Program-made: the position numbers and the translations under genes | Notes under the pieces: model-generated | Seen by the model: the letters and a program-made list of their open reading frames with translations, nothing else | The model's database searches: none | What the model was told of the DNA's origin: nothing | Source: Pleurotus ostreatus/Saccharomyces cerevisiae fusant | Taxonomy: Eukaryota; Opisthokonta | Assembly: GCA_024196135.1 (NCBI GenBank) | Contig: JAMQCK010000571.1 | Coordinates: forward strand, 1-19,888 | DNA length: 19,888 nucleotides | Direction of reading: 5' to 3' | Shown here: positions 8,635 to 18,201 of the stretch, piece by piece | Layout of the letters: every line of letters starts with the position of its first letter | Position numbering within the stretch: position 1 is the first letter of the stretch

Positions 8635-10839
8635 ATGCAGAAGATCGCGTGCAAGGCAACATCAAAGAAGACATCATGGGCCGCCGTTCGGTCACGCCAA
8701 AGTCCAAGACTTCTGGCCAAACAGCGTAAGCGCTCGATGACGCCTATAGCTACCAATCCCCTCTCCCCCTCCTACTACTGTCCCGTGTTCCATCGCCACT
8801 TCTCCCTGACCTGTCCCGCTCCCATACACATAATTCCCCATTCCATCGAGCTACGCGAAGACGACACTCCCGAGTTGGAAAAGTTGGCTCTGTGGAGAGT
8901 GCCAGGAGTTACCGGACAGATCACATCGCATGGAAATCTCTACCCGCATGCCACCTTCCTCGACATGCCGCGAAAAATGTACGACCACAAGGCCTCTCAA
9001 TGGTCGCATTATCCCTGCATGACGCGCTCAGCCCGCGAGGGACAACGTGAACAGCAGGTGGCGGCATTCTTAAACGAGATACATGACTACTATCGCAAGG
9101 CCATGGAGCAAGAGGGCAGCCCTTTACCTCGCAAAGAAAGTCGGTGGTCCACGGTACGAAGCCAGCGCCGCCTGCCTGACGGCAAATTTGAGCCAGTCTA
9201 CGGCGTTGTCCTCTCGGAGGCGGGGTCTAACATGCGCTGGGGAAACGTCCTCTGTGACGTGCAAGTCGCCGACACCGCCAATCTGATGTCCGACGTCGTG
9301 CGGCGCCTATCCAGGAGCGCAGCAAACGTCTTCGCTGCGCAAGACAACTGTCTCTATCACGTCGGCCTCGCGTTCGCTGGAGACGATTTCTCTGTGGTCG
9401 TACACGATCGCGCGGGCCGAGTACAATCCCTGGTTTACAAGGTGCACCGGCAGGCCGAGGTTCTGGTCCGCGTCCTCTGCTCCCTAATGCTCTTGGACGG
9501 TGTACCTCTGGGTCGTGACCCCACGATAGAACTGCGCGAAGGAGGAACACGCTTCATCAGTGTCGACGAAATCGAGTACGAAATCGTCGATCGACTTTTC
9601 CACAACGACCGTGTTCGTGGGGCCGGTACAATCTGTTGGCGCTGTCGCAAACCAGGTGATGACGAGGACTACATCATCAAGAGTACCTGGATACGTGCCG
9701 GGCGCTCGTCTGAGGCTGATTTCCTCAGACTTGCGGGCGACATTGATGGCATTCCCACTCTCATCGCGCATGAACTCGTCACCGATCCCGAGGAAGGAAA
9801 CACCATCTCGACCGACAGCTTTCGCAAGGGGCTGCTCGGACAAGGACGGAAAGACGAGTTTATGGCTATAGGGCACATGAACTTGCACCGGCTCGTCACC
9901 CAGCCGTACGCGCGACCGCTGTGCGACTTCACGTCGAAGGAGGAGCTCTTGTCTGGTTTGCGCGATGCCGTCGAAGGTCAGTTGCGTCGAACGTCTTCCG
10001 TCGTGTCCCTGACCACCGCCGCAGCCCATTACATGTTATTCACGCAGAAGAAAGCTTTGCATTGCGACATCAGCGAGCAAAATATCATGTTGCGATCGAA
10101 GGACGCGGACGAACGGATACGGCGAGGCCTCCTCATCGACTTGGATTGTGCGACATTCGTGAGTGGGCCCTTCAGTGCAGGGCCAATCGGCCACCGTGCA
10201 GTGAGTTCTTTGGGTCTGCTGTTAAGATATGACCTTGACGATTCGCAGGGCACATTGCCTTTCATGTCGACGAGCCTCCTTCTGCAACCCCGCGCGCCGC
10301 ACGTAGCTGCTCATGATCTCGAATCCTTCCTTTACGTGCTGATGTGGATCTGTACATACTACGCCGGCCCATCGTGCACGAGGCGCAAGGGCTACGACTG
10401 GCGCAACTCGCCCATGGGTCAGTGGTTCAAGGGCAGCATCGAGGAGATCGGCCAGCGCAAGTGGACCGACGTGTACGCCAAGTCTCGAAAGGAATTCCGC
10501 GTCTTTCTGGACGAGAACTTCCACCCGTACTTCGACGACCTGAAGGACTGCGTGTGCGACCTGCGCCAAGCGATTGTATGCCCAAAGGACAAGGACATCG
10601 TGACACATGAAGATGTGCTTGATATTCTGGCCAAGCACATTCAGGCTGAGCAACCGCCAAAGCTACGACGCGCTCAAGAGTCAGCATCCTCTTCGCATGG
10701 TTCGCCATCTGACACGATCCACGGTTCTGGTGGAATGCTTTCCTCGGACATACCCTCGACCAGCGCGTCGCCGAACAAAAGGAAGCGTAAAAAGGAAATC
10801 TTAAGGGGTGGTGCCAAGAAGCGCAGGCTCACCCCCTAG
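8635..10839 (+). CDS. FunK1-type fungal protein kinase, copy 3 (close paralog of copy 1)
   Basis: Model: 8635..9976, 10025..10200, 10249..10839, giving 702 residues. Architecture matches copy 1 throughout: basic N-terminus ([14 protein letters not shown]), FunK1 N-terminal domain, then a kinase domain with [13 protein letters not shown]349 in [17 protein letters not shown] with D462, D486-L-D and [14 protein letters not shown]. The C-terminus ends in ILRGG (690-694) plus KKRRL. Both coding introns are 48 nt and sit at the same positions and phases as in copy 1. The ATG at 8635 is preferred over the upstream in-frame ATG at 8359 because residues from 8635 on align with the start of copy 1 and a probable 5'-UTR intron lies just upstream. 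Copy 3 lacks the long poly-Ser stretch of copy 1. HCD replaces HRD. The substrate is unknown. Confidence 0.87.
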   Translation: MQKIACKATSKKTSWAAVRSRQSPRLLAKQRKRSMTPIATNPLSPSYYCPVFHRHFSLTCPAPIHIIPHSIELREDDTPELEKLALWRVPGVTGQITSHGNLYPHATFLDMPRKMYDHKASQWSHYPCMTRSAREGQREQQVAAFLNEIHDYYRKAMEQEGSPLPRKESRWSTVRSQRRLPDGKFEPVYGVVLSEAGSNMRWGNVLCDVQVADTANLMSDVVRRLSRSAANVFAAQDNCLYHVGLAFAGDDFSVVVHDRAGRVQSLVYKVHRQAEVLVRVLCSLMLLDGVPLGRDPTIELREGGTRFISVDEIEYEIVDRLFHNDRVRGAGTICWRCRKPGDDEDYIIKSTWIRAGRSSEADFLRLAGDIDGIPTLIAHELVTDPEEGNTISTDSFRKGLLGQGRKDEFMAIGHMNLHRLVTQPYARPLCDFTSKEELLSGLRDAVEGQLRRTSSVVSLTTAAAHYMLFTQKKALHCDISEQNIMLRSKDADERIRRGLLIDLDCATFVSGPFSAGPIGHRAVSSLGLLLRYDLDDSQGTLPFMSTSLLLQPRAPHVAAHDLESFLYVLMWICTYYAGPSCTRRKGYDWRNSPMGQWFKGSIEEIGQRKWTDVYAKSRKEFRVFLDENFHPYFDDLKDCVCDLRQAIVCPKDKDIVTHEDVLDILAKHIQAEQPPKLRRAQESASSSHGSPSDTIHGSGGMLSSDIPSTSASPNKRKRKKEILRGGAKKRRLTP

Positions 10840-11022
10840 GCACATCGCGCAAACGCGGTACAGGAAGCAAGACTTGGCCAACCTGCGACCAGCACCGCTG
10901 TGTGGCTGTGGGGCTCAGTCCATCTTCGCTCGATGCTCCTCGTCGTCCATCTGTGCAGTGTACAACATTGGATTGCAATAGATAGGTCTATAATGAATAT
11001 TCTACAACACCAGCTCCTTTCC

Positions 11023-11779
11023 TCAGAGCGTGATGTAGTGGTTCTCGACAAGGTAGTCGGTGATGACCTTGACCGCCTCCTGGACGTCCAACTTGTCCGT
11101 CGGGATGTGGATCTCGGGCTTCTCAGGTGCCTCGTACGGTGCGGAGATGCCGGTGAAGTCTGTACGGAGATGAGCGGGGACGGTGCGTGTGTGAGTGCGG
11201 GAGGCGTACCCTTGATCTCGCCAGCGCGAGCGCGCTTGTAGAGACCCTTCGGGTCGCGCTGCTCGACGACGGAGAGCGGGGCGTCGACGAAGACCTCGAT
11301 GAAGGGGAGGTTGGACTTTTCGTGCGCCTGGCGGGCCGTGTCGCGGTCTGCGCGGTAGGGGGAGATGAACGCAGTGATCGTGATGCACGATGCGTCCGTG
11401 AAGAGCTTCGCGACCTGCACAAAAGGTCAGAAAGATGAAGGGGAAGGGGATAGGGGCAAGCGCACCTCGCCGATCCGGCGAATGTTCTCGTTCCGGCTCT
11501 TCTCGTCGAAGCCGAGGTCGTTGTTGAGGCCAAAGCGGATGTTGTCGCCGTCGAGGCGGTAAGTGAACTTCTTGAGGTGGAGGAGGTGCTGCTCGAGCGC
11601 GCAGCCGATCGTGGACTTGCCGCTGGCGCTGAGGCCAGTGAGCCAGATCGTCGCGCCGCGCTGCTGCAAGAGGCTGACGCGCTCCTCGGCGGTCACGGAG
11701 CCTGCGCTAGGGTGAGTGGGGGGACCGCCGATCGGTGCGATCGGTGCTCACCAGGGTGGAAGGTGATGTTGGTGGCCAT
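11023..11779 (-). CDS. MET14: Adenylylsulfate (APS) kinase
   Basis: Model on the minus strand: 11752..11779, 11466..11701, 11210..11414, 11023..11159, giving 201 residues, the normal length for fungal APS kinase. The enzyme phosphorylates adenosine 5'-phosphosulfate with ATP to make PAPS in the cytosolic sulfate assimilation route to cysteine and methionine. The N-terminus [10 protein letters not shown] is characteristic. The P-loop is GLSASGKST (32-40), DGDN is at 60-63, and [27 protein letters not shown] and [18 protein letters not shown] follow. The four exons join cleanly over introns of 50, 51 and 50 bp. The first exon is only 28 nt, with the Gly10 codon split by the intron. The gene converges with FunK1 gene 3, 183 bp from its stop. 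A TATATAAG box lies upstream. Confidence 0.96.
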
Positions 11780-12255
11780 GGGGGGAGAGGGCGAGGCGGG
11801 TGGTGCTGATGGGGTGTCGCTGGCCGCAGGGGACGGCTTATATAGTGCGCAGGACCGCTGTCGACCACGAATTCCCAAAAAGCAGAGGACGCCCGCCAGT
11901 CGCCAGCGGAGAGAAATTGTGGACGGCCACAAGCGGCGCGGAATTAGTCACCGCGCACATGAGCACGCGACGATGGCGTTATTAACGCGCCCTCGCAGTA
12001 CATGTGACCGCGACGCCAGCAGGCGCACGGTGGGCAGCAGGAGGAGACAGCAGGCGAACGTGGCAGCAACGGCGATTGTCCAAGTCACGATGAGGATTAC
12101 AAGTATGTACAACGGACGCAGAGGGGGAGGTAATAGATACAGCGGACGATTCCAAATGAGAAGGACTCCAGGCTACAGACGTGGCGCGCACCCGACGTGT
12201 CAGGACATCAGGACGCTGCCGCAAGAGACGGGTATACTCACAACGAGCGGAACGA
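11780..12255. other. Intergenic: promoter of the APS kinase gene and 3' flank of the peptidase gene
   Basis: These 476 bases contain no supported gene. The only clear element is the TATATAAG box listed separately; no sulfur-regulator consensus was recognised with confidence. Confidence 0.55.
11837..11844 (-). promoter_or_regulatory. TATA box (TATATAAG) of the APS kinase gene
   Basis: TATATAAG on the minus strand, 58-65 bases upstream of the APS kinase ATG at 11779. Its sequence and position are typical for a fungal TATA box. Confidence 0.55.
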
Positions 12256-13267
12256 TCACTGGAATCGCTCCTTCGCCAGCGTATCGTCGATGCTCTGCAG
12301 CTCGCTGCATACCCAGGTGATGATCAGCTTCAGCGCCGTCGTCACTTGCTCGCTCGTCAGCGGCTGGCCCACCGGCGGGACGTGCACGACCAGGACCTGC
12401 GTCCCGCGCCGCCGCTCGTATGGCTTGACGCTGCGGATGACCTCCGCCAACGAGCAGTAGTAGATGAAGTCAGGCAAGTAGTGCCCCGCGTCCATTGACA
12501 GGTACACCTGCAAACAGCAAGCCGTCAGCGCATGACCACCCATCGCCAAGCTAGGACACGCACATCCTCAAAGCCCTGCTGCTTCATATTCCTGATGAGA
12601 TTGTTGATGTTCACATCCGAGTATACCTCCTCCTGGAAGTTCTCGTATCCGGGGCCAAACCCGCGTTTTGGACGGATCGGCTCGACTGGTGTGGGCTCTG
12701 GCGGGTCCGCGAGCTCGATCTGCTGCGCCTCGCCCTGCGGAGGGGCGATGTGCAGGACGCCGGCCGGTACGTCGCCGGGGTCGTCCGGTTCGACGGCGAC
12801 AGGCGCGGTCTCCACCACGGGCGCTTGCCGGCCATAGATGTCCTTCATGTTATACCCGAATTTGTGCGCGACGCGCTCGACGCGCAGGGCGCCGCGGCCA
12901 GCGACGCCGACGTGGAGGATAAAGTCGTAGCCCTTCTGGGGCCGCGCGACGTGGTTGGCGGCAGCCTGGTCGGCGATCGAGGGGTGGAAGACGGGCGGGT
13001 GCTGGTGGAGGAGGGGCACGACGTCCATCACGGCCTGGTACGAGACGGGGATCTGGAGGGTCGATACGTGTATGGGGCGCACATTGTTCTGCTCGTCCTC
13101 GATGATGCTGTTCGTCAGCGGCTCGACGGCTAACCAGGCCGGATTGTGGTCCTCTGTGTAGCGATAGAACGGCTGGGGGACGCTCAGTCGCGGTCCAGCA
13201 CGGCTCACGGGCGACGCACCCCGAACGCGGTCACCAGGCAGTGGTACTTGGCCGTCGTTTGTGCCAT
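12256..13267 (-). CDS. Pyroglutamyl-peptidase I (peptidase C15) family protein, catalytic Cys replaced
   Basis: Model on the minus strand: 13220..13267, 12564..13172, 12256..12507, giving 302 residues. Family members remove N-terminal pyroglutamate from peptides in the cytosol. Exon 1 (MAQTTAKYHCLVTAFG) joins across a 47-bp intron to PFYRYTEDHNPAWLAVEPL, giving the TAFGPF start of the family. YDFILHVGVAGRG and LRVERVAHKFGY contain the candidate catalytic Glu (E115). VLVVHVPP contains the candidate His (H261). The nucleophile motif, normally DAGxYLCDF, reads DAGHYLPDF, so the cysteine position is P231 (codon 12472-12474). A Cys occurs six residues later (C237) but is not at the family position. 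The protein is probably inactive as a peptidase or uses a changed mechanism (inference). Its ATG lies 78 bases after the MGS1 stop on the same strand. Family assignment is from motif recognition only. Confidence 0.85.
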
Positions 13268-13345
13268 CGCAGCGAGCAGCAGGAGCGGGATAGAACACGA
13301 GGCTGATCATTTCAAACCATCATAACACAACCAAGCAAACCGACA

Positions 13346-15493
13346 TCACGCCCGCCTCATCCCCCGTCCCTCCCATTCCTTGCCCCCATTCACCTCCTTC
13401 TCCCACCGCCGCAGCGCCTCCTCGTCCCACTCCTTGCCCGACAGATCCCCTGCCTTTTTCAGAATTTCCTGGCCCTCTACCTCCAGCGGTACGTATGTAT
13501 TTACTACCGGATGTCTGCCCGAACGTCAGCAGCGTCCATAAAAGCAACCTCCCCACATACGCATAGTCAGGGTTGTACCGATACTCGTCCCCATATCCCA
13601 GCTCCTTCATCAGCTTCGTCGGCGCGTTCCTCACTTGCATTGGCACCGGCAGCGTCGGCTCCTCCTTTGCCAGCTGCTCCGCCCGCTTGTATGCCTCATA
13701 CGACCGCGTCGACTTGGGTGCCTCCGCAAGATACGCGACCAAGTGCGCAAGATTGATGCGGCACTCGGGCATCCCGATGAGCTGGCACGCCTGCATTGTC
13801 GCAATCGCCAGCGGCAGCGCGTGGTTGTCCGCCAGCCCGATGTCCTCTGACGCGCACACCGCCATCCGTCGCGCGATGAAGATGGGATCCTCGCCCGCGG
13901 TGAGCATGCGCGCGAGCCAGTACATGGCTGCGTTTCCGTCACTGCCTCGCACGCTCTTGTGCAGGGCAGAGATCATGTCGTAGTGCGACTCGCCCGTGCG
14001 GTCGTACGAGACGACGACGGACTTGCGCAGGTTCTTGATAAGGGTGGACTCTTCGCTATTCGGAGAAGCCTTGAGCACAAGCTCCAGAAGGGACAGCGCA
14101 GTTCGCGCATCTCCGCCGGCGAGCGCGACGATGGTCGAGGTGACCTTGGGCGTGATGTGGGGGAATGCCGCAAGTGCAGATTCGTCCATCGATGCCTGCG
14201 AAGGCACGGCCGTTTGTGAAGACGATGCTGCTTGCGAGGATGTCAGATCAAGCACGTCCGGCTCGTCTGGGGCTTGCGAGTCTGCATCATCGTCTTTGGC
14301 TGCGCGTTGAATCGCATGATGAATGATTGTCTTGATGTCGTCGTCGGTCAGCCTCTCCAACACAAAGACCCTGTATGAATGAGTCTTATGCGCGAAACTA
14401 GTCAAGTGTTAACTCACCTGCATCGGCTCAGCAAGGGCGACACCAATTTGAAAGACGGGTTCTCTGTCGTAGCGCCTATCAGCTCGAAGGGACGATCAGC
14501 CAGTGCTTGGAATTCCGCTCGTATCAAAACCTACCTGAATGTAGCCTTGCTCGACGTAAGGCAGAAAGATATCTTGTTGTGCCTTGTTGAAGCGATGTAT
14601 CTCGTCAAGGAAGAGAACGGTTTTCCTGCGAGGAAATTCTGAACATTCATCGTGCGGCGTTTAGGCCTACGTGAGCGGCGTACCTCCCACTGAGCATCAG
14701 GGTGTTCTTCGCCTCTTCAAAGACAGCGCGAACGTCCTTGATGCCTGCCTCCGTCGCACTTAGCTCCCGGAATATCGAACCCGTATGTCTGGCGATCAAT
14801 CGCGCAAGCGTAGTCTTTCCGCATCTGTAATTGTCATCAGGACGTACGCTCTTATTCGCCAACAAGCTCAACGCACCCCGGCGGTCCCCAGAAGATCATA
14901 CTGCCTGCAGCACCATTGTTGATCGTGCTCATGAGCAATGAGTCCGATGCAGTGAGGTGAGCTTGTCCAACAAACTCGGCCAGCGTGCTGGGACGCAGCT
15001 TCTCCGCCAGCGGCGCAGCCGCTTGCAAGTTTGACACGCCCGTGCGCGTTCGCTTCGCAGAGGGTCCAGAGGGGGTATCGTCCTGAGTCCGCTTCCTGCT
15101 CATGCGCGGAGTTTGGAGGGATTGGGATGGAGCGACATGGGATGTAGAGGAGGATGGTGCAGGTTCAGGCTTGGCGCGAGGGGCGAAGATGGGTGCGACT
15201 TTGGAGGTGCTGCCGCTACCGGACTGAGTTACCTTTGGGGCTTGGTCTGGCTTGCGCATGGAGGTTGAGGGTGTGAGGGTCTTTGTCTTTGGTAGCGTAC
15301 AGTTGTTGTCCAGGTGCTCGTTGATATCATCCGCTGATACTCGTTCGTCGCATACGGGGCTGGGGACGGTTCATTCAGCCTGTAACGTCGTATTTGAATG
15401 CTTAGATCGCACCAATTGACTGTTGCAAGGTAAGTACATCGTTCGCCATCTGAAGCAGCTCCACGCACCCGTTCCTTCCTGCTTGGTCGACAT
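13346..15493 (-). CDS. MGS1: MGS1/WRNIP1-type AAA ATPase with N-terminal UBZ finger
   Basis: Model on the minus strand: 15469..15493, 15413..15419, 14877..15359, 14684..14824, 14535..14625, 14418..14482, 13561..14370, 13346..13514, giving 596 residues. Members of this family are nuclear clamp-loader-like ATPases acting at stalled replication forks through ubiquitinated PCNA. The UBZ finger has C11, C14, H26 and C31 (INEHLDNNC). A Ser/Thr/Lys-rich linker contains KRTR-type basic motifs. The AAA core has Walker A GPPGCGKTT (K175), Walker B FLDEIHRF (D226, E227) and sensor [10 protein letters not shown]. The C-terminal half has [27 protein letters not shown] and [18 protein letters not shown], all typical of MgsA/WRNIP1. 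The last exon continues with YVPLEVEG and an acidic/basic tail. Introns of 46-58 bp split the Walker A codon and others. Exon 2 is a 7-nt microexon that restores both frame and the first zinc-ligand Cys. Confidence 0.92.
15413..15419 (-). other. MGS1: 7-nt microexon (TCAATTG) of MGS1
   Basis: It is flanked by a 49-bp intron (15420-15468, GTGCGT...CAACAG) and a 53-bp intron (15360-15412, GTGCGA...CCCCAG). Inclusion gives TVNCPVC, with the first UBZ cysteine codon split between the microexon (TG) and the next exon (C). Skipping it leaves the reading frame broken. Confidence 0.7.
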
Positions 15494-16456
15494 GAATGTC
15501 TGTGGGTAAGCGCGTCGCGGACGCGAGACGTCACGCGCCCTAAGCGCGCATGTCACATTCTCGCACCGTCACGTGAAAACGGATCAATAACCGTTGAAGT
15601 TGAACTTAGATTCCGCGCCGTTTGTACTGCTCTAAGTGAAGCTCGTCGGGTGTCGCGCATTCGTCGCAGGATTCAGTCTATATGCGGAGCGAAGAAATGC
15701 AGGTCAATACACCAGCAAAGCGAATCTTGTGCCAGCGAAGTTCAGGCGAAGCCCCCATTCTAAGCCCGGTCAGCAGCGTGTTGTAACCTATTTTCAAGCA
15801 GACAAGAAGACAATAGAGCCGATGCATGGACAACCTGATATGCGGGTCCGACTCATATGGTCTCTTATCTACCGTTGTAGATGGCTATCTTAACCCGCTT
15901 AGAACCACATCGTCTAGAATCAGTAGCATAGCCTAGCGGAAAACGGACTCTGCTGGGCGACGAATGTATGGCGCAGAGCAAGTGACGGACATGAGCAAGA
16001 GGCCAGTCTTCGGCGTGCTCAACGGGTGCCTCGAATGCCTGGGTGCCTGGCGTGATGGGTCGGATCAGCACCGATCAATTGGGCACTTCCTTCTCTCGTG
16101 GCATGCGGGGGAACAGTTTGGACACAGCGCCAAGCGGCCAACCAGAACTGACGGTCGCGACCTCCGCTCCGGCGCGACGGCACGGCGACTCCAACACCCT
16201 GGGACTGCCCACGGAATGATCGATAGATGGCGGCCGCATAAAACGCTACGACAGCTATCTCGAGGCTTGTGTTCCCCCTCGGTCGCGCCTCGGAGCCTCT
16301 GTCCCTATTCTCTCCCTACTGAAGGCTGTACGGAAGCGGTGGCTTTCTCGTGCAGTCGTCTCGAGAATCCTCGGAAGTCGGGAGAGTGAAGGAATCGGCC
16401 TATTGTACTTAACTGTCTCCGCCAGCCAGCCGTCCCTGGACTGACCCTTCGACAAC
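15494..16456. other. Divergent intergenic region between MGS1 and the alpha/beta hydrolase
   Basis: These 963 bases hold no gene that I can support. A 141-codon ORF at 15964-16389 (+) has no recognisable domain and arginine-rich, shadow-like composition. Visible elements are GACGTCAC (15527-15534) and the palindrome TCACGTGA (15569-15576) on the MGS1 side, and ATAAAA at 16238-16243 on the hydrolase side. Confidence 0.5.
15569..15576. promoter_or_regulatory. E-box-type palindrome TCACGTGA
   Basis: A perfect 8-bp palindrome with a CACGTG core, 76 bp upstream of the MGS1 ATG. Its spacing is nearly the same as that of GTCACGTGAC upstream of FunK1 gene 2. Confidence 0.4.
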
Positions 16457-18201
16457 ATGCGCCTCCCCTCCTGTCTCTCCCTCCTCTGCTTGTTCGCTTG
16501 CCACTACCTTCCTGCGGCAGCACGCCTCGAGCGACGACAAGATGTGCCGCCTGTACCATTCCCTGACCCTAGCGGTTACAGCGTGCAGCCAGTGGCGATA
16601 GGAGTAGCAGACACTGGGTACTCAGGGTTCCCCAACGTCCTGAACGCGGACATCGTTCTCGACTTTCAGCTGAAGGTGGCTCCAGGGGCTTCTATCGTGC
16701 GTCTCGTGTAGATTCTTTGAGCCGAGGATGGCAACTAACTCGCTTCCAGCCCATGTACATGTCTTCAAACCGAGATCCCAAGAACATCACAAGGGCGGTC
16801 ATTTCACTTCCAGGCAAGGTGAGCACCTCTACGACACATGCAGGCGCATTACTGACTACTCGTCTAGCTCAGAGATAACTGGTATTGTGAGTGAATACGC
16901 TTGCGTCAGTACGGAGGACTGAGTGATCGTCCAAGACTTCTGGGCGCTCGACAAGGCGCTCTACCAGGCGTGGGGGACCTACCCCGACGTGGATTATAAT
17001 GCTATCTCAGTCATGGCACCCGTGTATGTGCTTGTGCTGCCCTTCTAACCCTCAACTGATGATTCGAGCAGCTTCCTCAACCAGATGGACATCGACGCCG
17101 GCGCTGCGGCTGGTGTCAACGGTACGCTCTTCTGGAACGGCACCACCTGGATGTCCGGCCACTACAACATCGGGCCCGACACCTTCGCCAACATCAGCTC
17201 CTACGACGTGATGGACGACCTCGTCGATTACTACCTCAACAAGACCGTGTTCCCGAATCTTGATGTGCGCGCCACGCCCATGCGAAACCTACCGACCAAT
17301 ATTGATGCCTTCGATTTGACAGCAAGTGGTGATTGCGGGCCATTCTGCAGGCGCACAGCTCACGCAGCGGTACGCCGCGCTGCGCAAGAGCCGCAAGGAC
17401 GACGACCGCATCGTGTACTGGATGGCGAACCCGGGGAGCTTGCTGTGGCTGACGGAGGACCGCCCGTTGCCGAATGACAGCTGCGCGAACGTCGATCGGT
17501 GGAAGTACGGGCTGTCGAGTGGGGTGCCGGCGTATGGGGCGTACGCGCTCAAGCACCTGCAGAGGGAGGGCATCGTCGAGCGCTACCTCTCGCGCAACAT
17601 TCATTACGCATGGGGGACTGGCGACGACGGCCCAGGCGATACGCGATGCCAAGCGCAGGTGAGTCGCGTGCATCCTTCACGGCCACCCTCGAAAATTGCG
17701 CGGATAGTATTCCGAAAGGTGCTCGCTGGCTGTCCCGCCCGTTGTCCCGAACACTCTCACTCCACCGTTTGCGCTGGCAATGGTTGCTGACACGTTCTCA
17801 CTCTATAGACCCAAGGCATGACCCACTACCAGCGCGGGCTCAACTTCGTCAATATGCTGCAGAACATCTCGGGCGGGAGTCTCCCGGCGAATGCGACCGT
17901 CGACTTTGTGGAGGGCGTCACGCACGACTGCGAGGGTATGACAAGAAGTCCCTCGGGGTTGACACGGGTATGTGTTCGGTTTTCCCGCGCCCTTTGTTCA
18001 CCTCGTACTCTCTGCTTTTGTGTACATGCTCTGCTTCTATGCGAGGCTGACGACCGTCCTCTATAGCTCTTCCGCAATGCAACGTATCAGGACCCGGCCG
18101 GATTCTGGAATGTGGGAAGCTCGACTATGTCGTGGCCTTCAGTACGCGGGCTTCTCCTCGGCGCCGCTTCGACGCTGTGTGCTGTCCTCTATCTCACATA
18201 G
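16457..18201 (+). CDS. Secreted alpha/beta-hydrolase-fold protein, probably GPI-anchored
   Basis: Model: 16457..16696, 16750..16818, 16868..16886, 16936..17023, 17072..17264, 17323..17658, 17809..17967, 18067..18201, giving 412 residues. A hydrophobic signal peptide covers about residues 1-22, followed by a dibasic RR (26-27) that may be a Kex2 site. The nucleophile elbow is GHSAGAQ with S211 in QVVIAGHSAG, reached only after removing the 58-bp intron at 17265-17322. The candidate acid lies in GTGDDGPGDTRC (304-309) and the candidate His is H354 in EGVTHDCEG. Several N-glycosylation sequons (NIT, NGT, NIS, NKT, NAT) fit secretion. The C-terminus is a 17-residue hydrophobic stretch with no basic residue after it (396-412), preceded by SS/G residues, as in GPI signals. 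Exon 3 is 19 nt; its acceptor pairing (LRDNWY-YFWALDK) is the least certain join. The substrate is unknown; esterase or lipase activity is plausible. Confidence 0.82.

Noticed and set aside
10836..11420. 194-codon minus-strand ORF reading through the APS kinase intron
   Set aside because: Past 11210 the reading becomes Ser/Arg-rich and loses APS kinase similarity; splicing at 11209/11160 restores [19 protein letters not shown].
12256..13310. COP9 signalosome subunit/MPN-type protein starting at an ATG at 13310
   Set aside because: The ATG at 13267 in another frame, spliced over 47 bp, gives the TAFGPF start and the full set of pyroglutamyl-peptidase I motifs; no MPN motif is present.
15964..16389. 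141-codon ORF between MGS1 and the hydrolase
   Set aside because: No domain, splice context or family motif was recognised; composition resembles random GC-rich frames.
16887..16923. A 37-bp intron alternative in the hydrolase giving NWYLIVQDFW
   Set aside because: The intron would be shorter than any other here; the 49-bp alternative ending at 16935 gives RDNWYYFWALDKAL, which fits the fold better.
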